This document shows, one piece after another, positions 58,481 to 64,000 of a DNA stretch of 64,000 nt. How positions within the stretch are numbered: the first letter of the stretch is position 1; each line of letters begins with the position of its first letter. The notes under the pieces were generated by a model, which saw only the letters and a program-made list of their open reading frames with translations, did not search any database and had not been told where the DNA came from. Location: positions 1-64,000 of the forward strand of contig NZ_JAEHHL010000001.1 in NCBI RefSeq assembly GCF_016623495.1, in the 5' to 3' direction. Source of the stretch: Thermohalobaculum xanthum. GTDB taxonomy: Bacteria; Pseudomonadota; Alphaproteobacteria; Rhodobacterales; Rhodobacteraceae. Position numbers and translations under genes: made by a program.

Positions 58481-60082
58481 CTAGCGCGCGTCGGCCAGCA
58501 CCATCTCGGCGCCCTTCTCGGCGATCATCAGGGCGGGGGCGTTGGTGTTGCCCGAGGTGATCGTCGGCATCACCGAGGCGTCGATGACCCTGAGCCCGGC
58601 AATGCCATGGACCCTCAGGCGGTCGTCGACCACAGCCATCGGGTCGGCGCCCATCTTCGCGGTGCCGACGGGGTGGAAGATGGTGGTCCCGATCTGACCG
58701 GCCGCGCGGGCCAGCGCCTCGTCGTCGTCGCCGTAATCCGGACCGGGCTTGTATTCCTGCGGCTTGTAGCGCGCGAGCGGTGCCTGCGCGGCGATGCGCC
58801 GGGTCAGTCGGATGGCGTTCGCAGCAACCTGCCGGTCGCCCTCGGTCGACAGGTAGCCGGGTGCGATCAGGGGATGCGACGTGGGGACCGGCCCGTCAAG
58901 CCGCACGCTGCCGCGGCTGGTGGGTCGCAGGTTGCACACGCTGGCGGTAAAGGCGGGGAAGGGGTGCAGGTCCTCGCCGAACTTCTCCAGCGACAGCGGC
59001 TGGACGTGATATTCGAGATCGGCGGTCTCGACCGTGTCCGAGGATTTCGCGAAAACGCCAAGCTGCGAGGGCGCCATCGACATCGGCCCCGAGCGTGTCA
59101 GCGCGTATTCCAGCGCGATGCCGGCCTTGCCGATCAGGCTGCGGGCGCGCTGGTTCAGCGTCCGCACTCCCTCGACGCGGAAGATGCAGCGCAGCTGCAG
59201 ATGGTCCTGCAGGTTCTCGCCCACGCCCGGCAATTCGTGCACCACCTCGATTCCGTTATCGCGCAGCACGTCACCCGGCCCGATGCCGGAAAGCTGCATA
59301 AGATGCGGAGAGCCGATGGCGCCTGCGGCCAGAATCACCTCGCCCCTCGCCAGCGCCTCGCGCGCCTCGCCCCCCTTGCGGTAGGCGATGCCGGTGGCGC
59401 GCCCCTCGCCAAGCAGGATCCTCTCGGCCTGCGCTCCGGTCTCGACGTGCAGGTTGGGGCGGTTCTGCGCCGGGCGCAGGAAGCCTCGGGCCGTGTTCCA
59501 GCGCCAGCCCGACTTCTGGTTCACGCGGAAATAACTGACGCCGAGATTGTCGCCGCGGTTGAAGTCGTCGGTGCGCGGGATGCCGGCGGCAACGCAGGCC
59601 TCGGCGAAGGCGTCGAGGATTTCCCAGCGCAGGCGCTGCTTCTCGACCCGCCATTCGCCGCCCGCGCCATGCATCTCGTCGGCGCCGGCGTAATAGTCTT
59701 CGTGCTGCCGGAAGTAGGGCAGCACGTCGTCCCAGCCCCAGCCGGTGTTGCCCAGCTGGCGCCACTGGTCGTAGTCGCGCGCCTGACCACGCATGTAGAT
59801 CATGCCATTGATCGACGAGCATCCGCCCAGCACGCGCCCGCGCGGGTAGAGGATCGATCGTCCGCCCAGCCCCGGCTCGGCCTGGGTCTTGAACCCCCAG
59901 TCGGTGCGCGGGTTGCCGATGCAGTAGAGATAGCCGACGGGAATGTTGACCCAGATGTAGCTGTCATCGCCACCGGCTTCGAGCAGCAGGACCCGGTTGG
60001 CCGGGTCGGCGCTCAGGCGGTTTGCCAGGAGGCAGCCAGCCGTGCCTGCGCCGACGATGACGTAGTCCCACTCCTCGGCCAT
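58481..60082 (-). CDS. GMC family oxidoreductase (choline/alcohol dehydrogenase type)
   Basis: A 533-aa FAD enzyme: Rossmann start DYVIVGAGTAGCLLANRLS (about 6-24), PROSITE signature 1 around PRGRVLGGCSSINGMIYMRG, signature 2 GAIGSPHLMQLSGIGPGDVL, and a C-terminal active-site His/Asn region (IFHPVGTAKMG, TSGNTNAPALMIAEKG). It oxidises primary alcohols to aldehydes; choline (BetA) is one option and would fit the betaine theme, but no betB, betI or betT is adjacent. A GGGGGGA stretch precedes the start. It lies 19 bp after the radical SAM stop on the same strand. Confidence 0.85.
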   Translation of the reverse strand: MAEEWDYVIVGAGTAGCLLANRLSADPANRVLLLEAGGDDSYIWVNIPVGYLYCIGNPRTDWGFKTQAEPGLGGRSILYPRGRVLGGCSSINGMIYMRGQARDYDQWRQLGNTGWGWDDVLPYFRQHEDYYAGADEMHGAGGEWRVEKQRLRWEILDAFAEACVAAGIPRTDDFNRGDNLGVSYFRVNQKSGWRWNTARGFLRPAQNRPNLHVETGAQAERILLGEGRATGIAYRKGGEAREALARGEVILAAGAIGSPHLMQLSGIGPGDVLRDNGIEVVHELPGVGENLQDHLQLRCIFRVEGVRTLNQRARSLIGKAGIALEYALTRSGPMSMAPSQLGVFAKSSDTVETADLEYHVQPLSLEKFGEDLHPFPAFTASVCNLRPTSRGSVRLDGPVPTSHPLIAPGYLSTEGDRQVAANAIRLTRRIAAQAPLARYKPQEYKPGPDYGDDDEALARAAGQIGTTIFHPVGTAKMGADPMAVVDDRLRVHGIAGLRVIDASVMPTITSGNTNAPALMIAEKGAEMVLADAR

Positions 60083-60101
60083 CCGTCCCCCCAAAGCCGG
60101 C

Positions 60102-61145
60102 TTACGCAGACCACAGCGTGTTGCGCTTGTTGCGCAGCATCCTTCCGCACTTGTGGCGGCAGTTCTTGAGGCTGTCTTGCGCCCAGGCCCGGGCATAGAG
60201 GCTCGCGAAGGGCTCGTCGAGCAGGATGTCCTCGAGCGGTCGGTTGCGGATGTTGTAGCGCTCAGGCCCGAGGCCGTGGTCCGCGAAGAAGGCGGCCTCC
60301 TCGTCCGAGCCGGTGACCCAGCAGCAGGCCGAGACCTGGCCATGGGCCGAGATGTAGGGCCGGTTGAAGGCGGCCGACTTGCAGTCGATCCCGTTGACGC
60401 CGAGGCGCGGCCCATCCGTGGCCGCGGCGGGCTTCTCCAGCAGCGCGACGCCGCCGTCGTCCGACGCGCGAAACTGTGCTGCCTTCACGTCCGGTAACTC
60501 CAGCGCGCAACGCTCGCCGGTGGGCATCACGTAGTCGTAGGTCGGCCCGCCCGAGAAGCGGATCGTGTCGATCAGGGTGAACTCGGCGAAGCCCATCTCC
60601 TTCGACAGCCGATTGGCCTCCTCGATCTGGTGCTGGTTGTGCTTGAAGATGATGAAGTGCCACTCGGCCCGCGCGCCGGTCGCGATATAGGCGCGCGCGT
60701 TCTCCATGATCCGTTCCCAGCGCGTGTTGACGCGGTAGAGGTGGTTGGTGTCCGCCAGCCCGTCGAGATGCAGTTCAAGTCGCGAGCCGGTGCGCTTCAT
60801 CGCCTCGCCCAGCCGCGTCCACCATTTCGGCGGGCGCAGGCCGCCATTGGTCGACACCGCGAGCCGCACGCCGCGCTCGGTGAGGTGCTCGACGATCTCC
60901 AGCAGCTGCGAGGCGGCCAGCGGGTCGCCATAGGCGCCGCCGAAGACGATCTCCTCGGTCCGCGCGCAGAATTCGTCGGTAAAATGCGTCCGGAAATCCT
61001 CGAGGCCCAGCTCGACATTGAACACCTTGGTCCGGTCCGGCTTGCAGAAGTTCATCGCATCGGTGCGCGGACACATCGGGCAGCCGGCATTGCACTTGTC
61101 GGTCAGCTCGACGTGGAAGATGTAGGGCCGCTCGGACGTGAACAT
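60102..61145 (-). CDS. Radical SAM protein with C-terminal cysteine-rich (SPASM-like) region
   Basis: A 347-aa radical SAM enzyme. The Fe-S motif is C18-x3-C22-x2-C25 (TDKCNAGCPMCPR), followed by EEIVFGGAYGDPL (GGE-like motif) and LAVSTNGGLRP. Near the C-terminus, further Cys in GIDCKS, SACCWVTG and NCRHKCGRML suggest auxiliary clusters. It resembles the MoaA/PqqE/anSME-like group that modifies peptides, proteins or small molecules. I find no precursor peptide, so RiPP maturation is not supported. It heads a two-gene unit with the GMC oxidoreductase and diverges from a small exported protein. Confidence 0.8.
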   Translation of the reverse strand: MFTSERPYIFHVELTDKCNAGCPMCPRTDAMNFCKPDRTKVFNVELGLEDFRTHFTDEFCARTEEIVFGGAYGDPLAASQLLEIVEHLTERGVRLAVSTNGGLRPPKWWTRLGEAMKRTGSRLELHLDGLADTNHLYRVNTRWERIMENARAYIATGARAEWHFIIFKHNQHQIEEANRLSKEMGFAEFTLIDTIRFSGGPTYDYVMPTGERCALELPDVKAAQFRASDDGGVALLEKPAAATDGPRLGVNGIDCKSAAFNRPYISAHGQVSACCWVTGSDEEAAFFADHGLGPERYNIRNRPLEDILLDEPFASLYARAWAQDSLKNCRHKCGRMLRNKRNTLWSA

Positions 61146-61322
61146 GGCTGCTCCTCGTTTGGTGCCAACCTAAGGCGCAACGCGCCGCGCCGCCAGAGGC
61201 CATGGGCGGATCGATCGCCGAGATTGATCGCCCCGCACCGCGCGGGTATGCAACTAGTGCGGGGCGCGCGCCGCGCAGGACCGGCAGCGGCGCCAGCACG
61301 CAGCGATTGACGGAGGAATTTG

Positions 61323-61892
61323 ATGAAGGGACTGCATTTCGCAGGCGCTTTCTTACTCTGGGGCCTGGCCATGGCGGCACCGGCGGCGGCGGACGAGATC
61401 GAGGACACGCTCAATGCGGCGCTCGAGGCCTACAAGGCCGGCGACGTCGACACCGCGAAGGAGGAAACCGACTACGCCGCGACCCTGCTTGCGCAGCAGA
61501 AGGCCGCGGGGCTCGAGGCCTTCCTGCCCGAGCCGCTCGAGGGCTGGACGCGGGCCGAGGCCAGCTCGAACGCCGGGGCGGCCGGCATGTTCGGCGGCGG
61601 GCTGATGGCGAGCGCCGACTACTCGAACGGCACCCAGTCGGTGTCGGTGCAGCTGATGGCCGAGAACCAGCTCGTGGCCGCGATGGGCGGGATGCTCACC
61701 AATCCCGCGATGATGGCGCAGATGGGCAAGGTCGAGCGCATCAACCGGCAGATGGTGGTCGTCACCAATGATGGCGAGGTGCAGTCGCTGGTCGACAACC
61801 GCGTGCTGGTGCAGATCTCGGGCTCGGCGCCGGCCGAGACCAAGCTCGACTTCTTCCGCGCGATCGATCTCAAGGGCCTCAAAGACTTCTGA
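61323..61892 (+). CDS. Small exported protein of unknown function
   Basis: A 189-aa periplasmic protein: signal peptide (MKGLHFAGAFLLWGLAMAAPAAADEIEDTLN, in pieces, cleavage after about AAAD), an acidic helical region, then a domain with EPLEGWTRAEASSN, FGGGLMASADYSNGTQSVSVQLMAENQLVAAM and VQSLVDNRVLVQISG strands. Similar periplasmic proteins of unknown role exist in Rhodobacterales. ATG chosen after GGAGGAATTTG; an in-frame TTG directly before is unlikely. It sits 2 bp before the CoA-transferase gene, so the two may be one transcript. Confidence 0.75.
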   Translation: MKGLHFAGAFLLWGLAMAAPAAADEIEDTLNAALEAYKAGDVDTAKEETDYAATLLAQQKAAGLEAFLPEPLEGWTRAEASSNAGAAGMFGGGLMASADYSNGTQSVSVQLMAENQLVAAMGGMLTNPAMMAQMGKVERINRQMVVVTNDGEVQSLVDNRVLVQISGSAPAETKLDFFRAIDLKGLKDF

Positions 61893-61894
61893 CC

Positions 61895-63019
61895 ATGACG
61901 CAGCGTCCGCTCGAAGGGGTTCTCGTCGTCTCGCTCGAACAGGCGGTGGCGGCACCCATGGCCTCGCAGCGCCTTGCCGAGGCGGGCGCACGCGTGATCA
62001 AGGTCGAGCGCCCCGAGGGCGACTTCGCGCGCGGCTATGACCGCGCGGCCGGCGGGATATCGAGCTATTTCGCCTGGCTCAACCGGGGCAAAGAGTCGGT
62101 CGCCCTCGACCTCAAGAACCCTGCCGACATGGCCGTGATGCGCGCGATGCTGGCCCGCGCCGATGTCTTCATCCAGAACCTTGCCCATGGCGCGACGGGC
62201 CGCATGGGGCTCGACGCCGCGACGCTGCGCGCCGCGCGGCCCGAGATGGTGGTCTGCGACATGTCGGGCTACGGCCCCGACGGGCCCTATGCCACCGCCA
62301 AGGCCTATGACCTTCTGATCCAGGCAGAATCGGGCATCATCGCGGTGTCGGGCGCGCCGGGGGCCTATGGGCGCATCGGCGTCTCGCTTGCCGACATCGG
62401 CACGGGCATCAACGCGGCCGGGGCCATCGCCACCGCGCTGGTGCGCCGTTTTCGCACCGGCGAGGGGGCTTCGCTCGAGGTGTCGCTCTTCGACTCGATG
62501 GCCGAGTGGATGACCGTGCCGCTGCTGCATCACGACTACCTCGGGCGCGCACCGGGGCAGGCGGGTCTCGCGCATCCATCGATCGCGCCCTATGGGGCCT
62601 TCGCGACCAAGGACGGCGGGACGATCCTGATCTCGATCCAGTCGGATCGCGAGTGGCGCGTCCTCGCGGGCGAGGTTATGGGGAACGCCGCGCTGGCAGC
62701 CGACCCGGCGCTGGCCACCAACAACCAGCGCGTGGCCGAGCGCGCCCGCACCGATGGCGAGGTCGCCGCCTGGTTCGTGACCGTCACGCGCGCCGAAGCC
62801 GAGGCCCGCCTGAGCGCGGCGCGCGTCGCCTTCGGCGCGCTCAACGACGTGCCGGGGCTTTCGCAGCACGCCCAGCTCGACCGCTGGACGGCCACGCACG
62901 AGGCGGGAACGGTGTCGCTCCCGATGCCAGCCGCCCGTGCCGACTGGATCGCCGAGGCGTCCGTGCCCGCCCTCGATCAGCACGGCGCGGCGATCCGTGC
63001 GGAGTTCGCTGGCGACTGA
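61895..63019 (+). CDS. CoA-transferase family III (CaiB/BaiF) protein
   Basis: A 374-aa family III CoA-transferase. GVLVVSLEQAVAAPMASQRLAEAGARVIKVERPEGDFAR (in pieces) is the N-terminal nucleotide-like opening, and KAYDLLIQAESGI carries the catalytic Asp (D139) that forms the acyl-enzyme. Family members move CoA between carboxylic acids (formyl, carnitine, mesaconyl, succinyl). The length and motif suit a mesaconyl-type or similar enzyme, but substrate is not settled. It may serve acyl-CoA metabolism together with the epimerase at 3247. Confidence 0.85.
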   Translation: MTQRPLEGVLVVSLEQAVAAPMASQRLAEAGARVIKVERPEGDFARGYDRAAGGISSYFAWLNRGKESVALDLKNPADMAVMRAMLARADVFIQNLAHGATGRMGLDAATLRAARPEMVVCDMSGYGPDGPYATAKAYDLLIQAESGIIAVSGAPGAYGRIGVSLADIGTGINAAGAIATALVRRFRTGEGASLEVSLFDSMAEWMTVPLLHHDYLGRAPGQAGLAHPSIAPYGAFATKDGGTILISIQSDREWRVLAGEVMGNAALAADPALATNNQRVAERARTDGEVAAWFVTVTRAEAEARLSAARVAFGALNDVPGLSQHAQLDRWTATHEAGTVSLPMPAARADWIAEASVPALDQHGAAIRAEFAGD

Positions 63020-63023
63020 GCGA

Positions 63024-63041
63024 TTCGCAAACCTTTGCAAA
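63024..63041. promoter_or_regulatory. TTTGCAAA-like pair in the gap after the CoA-transferase gene
   Basis: TTCGCAAA (63024-63031) and TTTGCAAA (63034-63041) are separated by two bases in a short AT-richer patch. They resemble the PccR-type site (TTTGCAAA-X4-TTTGCAAA), but with shorter spacing. The site lies 229 bp before the next gene, so its target is not clear. Confidence 0.4.
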
Positions 63042-63269
63042 TCACTCCAACTTGAGCTATCAAGTCTATGGGAGTGGTGCGCTTTCAGCGTTTTGGGTGT
63101 GATCGCCGGCCGCAAGGCCACCGGCGTCGCCATCGATCTGCGGCGGTAATGCGGATCGCGTTTCAACGAGTCGTTCACCATCGGGCCGCAGAGTGCCTGC
63201 GCGCCGGCCACGCGTCGCGTTTCCGCGCGGGGGGCCGTTTTGCGGGCGGGGGAAAGGGACGAGGGGGCA

Positions 63270-64000
63270 ATGCGCGAGCCGACGGCCGAGGAACAGCTGC
63301 TCATCGAGCTGATCAACCGCGCGCGCCTCGACCCGGTCGCCGAGGCGGAGCGCTACGGCATCTCGCTCGATGACGGCCTCGACCCCGGCACGATCAGCCT
63401 GACCCCCAAGGACCCGCTCGCGGTCAGCCTGGCCCTCAACGACGCGGCCTACCAGCACAGCGTCTGGATGCTCGAGGCCGATGTCTTCTCGCATGTCGGC
63501 GAGGGCGGAAGCAGGATCTCGGACCGTGCCGCCGCGGTCGACTACTCGTGGCGGCAGCTCGGTGAGAACCTGTCCTGGATCGGCACCACGGGGCCGCTCG
63601 TGAACTCGGCCGCGCTGATCGAGCAGCACCATCGCAACCTGTTCCTCTCGTCGGGCCACCGCGCCAACATGCTGAACGAAGCCTATGTCGAGCTCGGCGT
63701 CGGACAGGCGCTGGGCAAGTTCACGTTGAACGGGACCGTGTTCAACGCCTCGATGCTGAGCGAGATGTTCGCCTCGCCATCCAGCGGCGCGCGGTTCTTC
63801 ACCGGCGTGGTCATCGACGATCTCGACGGCGACGATTTCTACGACATCGGCGAGGGGCTTGGCGGCGTGACGGTGACCGCCACGGGCGCGGCAGGAAGCT
63901 TCAGCACGCTCACTTTCGCCTCGGGCGGCTATTCTCTTGCGGTTCCGGACGGCAGCTATACCGTCACCTTCTCGGGCGGCGACCTCAGCGGCAGCGTCAC
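63270..64000 (+). CDS. CAP-domain (SCP/PR1-like) protein, truncated at the window end
   Basis: An open frame from the ATG at 63270 (GAGGGGG upstream) that runs past the right edge with 243 codons visible. Residues 1-165 form a CAP domain: LIELINRARLDPVAEAERYG, HVGEGGSRISDRAAAV, LGENLSW and SSGHRANMLNEAYVELGVG (the CAP signature). From about 175 a beta-strand, Asp/Gly-rich region begins (VIDDLDGDDFYDIGEGLGGVTVTA), resembling a carboxypeptidase-regulatory or SdrD B-like domain. There is no N-terminal signal peptide; such Rhodobacterales proteins often leave by a type I system with C-terminal RTX repeats, which would lie beyond the window. Confidence 0.8.
   Translation, partial: MREPTAEEQLLIELINRARLDPVAEAERYGISLDDGLDPGTISLTPKDPLAVSLALNDAAYQHSVWMLEADVFSHVGEGGSRISDRAAAVDYSWRQLGENLSWIGTTGPLVNSAALIEQHHRNLFLSSGHRANMLNEAYVELGVGQALGKFTLNGTVFNASMLSEMFASPSSGARFFTGVVIDDLDGDDFYDIGEGLGGVTVTATGAAGSFSTLTFASGGYSLAVPDGSYTVTFSGGDLSGSV

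Noticed and set aside
60102-61145. RiPP biosynthesis cluster around the radical SAM gene
   Set aside because: No small Cys- or Gly-rich precursor ORF or peptide exporter is adjacent; the divergent 189-aa neighbour has a signal peptide and a folded look.

Overview
The window is GC-rich, gene-dense chromosomal DNA from an alphaproteobacterium, most likely a Rhodobacterales (Rhodobacteraceae) member. The argument rests on gene content: a ChpT-like histidine phosphotransferase, DUF1467 and DUF3553 genes, a three-gene betaine-homocysteine-methyltransferase/corrinoid/DUF1638 cluster, an OlsB-OlsA ornithine-lipid pair, B12-dependent NrdJ, and a tkt-gap-pgk-fba cluster. I see no rRNA, tRNA, insertion sequence, prophage or CRISPR array. 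All coding genes look intact except the last one, which runs off the right edge.

Region by region. 0-4 kb: a serine-glyoxylate-type aminotransferase diverges from a short-chain-acyl-type XRE regulator, followed by methylmalonyl-CoA epimerase. 4-11.6 kb: housekeeping genes (GNAT, nitroreductase, CysZ-like membrane protein, aspS, CPBP protease, OmpA lipoprotein, rnd, lipoprotein). 11.6-14.8 kb: sufE and the methyltransferase/corrinoid/DUF1638 trio. 14.8-21.4 kb: PAS protein, gmk, gamma carbonic anhydrase, chpT, DUF3553, olsBA and a glutamine-synthetase-family ligase. 21.4-24.1 kb: a minus-strand run of a ThiE-like gene, two tandem paralogues of unknown function and a cupin. 24.1-30.6 kb: fba, pgk, a CDF metal exporter, gap and tkt. 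31.1-34.8 kb: nrdJ, preceded by NrdR-like boxes. 35-44.6 kb: MFS transporter, a Liv-type solute-binding protein, a class III cyclase, acdR/acdS (ACC deaminase) and a Liv-type permease/ATPase set.

44.6-57.2 kb is the most distinctive part. On the minus strand lie an MttB-family methyltransferase, two TMADH/OYE-type flavin-FeS oxidoreductases and an Ldh/DpkA-family dehydrogenase, facing a LysR regulator. On the plus strand follow an XRE-cupin regulator and kbl-tdh (threonine to glycine plus acetyl-CoA), then a second class III cyclase paralogous to the first. I read the minus-strand block as a pathway for removing methyl groups from a betaine or N-methylated amino acid. It has no adjacent corrinoid protein; the only one in the window is about 36 kb away in the 11.6-14.8 kb trio. 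57.2-64 kb holds a cystathionine beta-lyase-type enzyme, a GMC oxidoreductase, a radical SAM protein, a small exported protein, a family III CoA-transferase and the start of a CAP-domain protein.

Shared themes are one-carbon and methyl metabolism (aminotransferase, methyltransferases, demethylases, B12 enzymes), glycine supply, and acyl-CoA chemistry. Several intergenic regions carry clear dyad or repeated motifs, given as separate entries.
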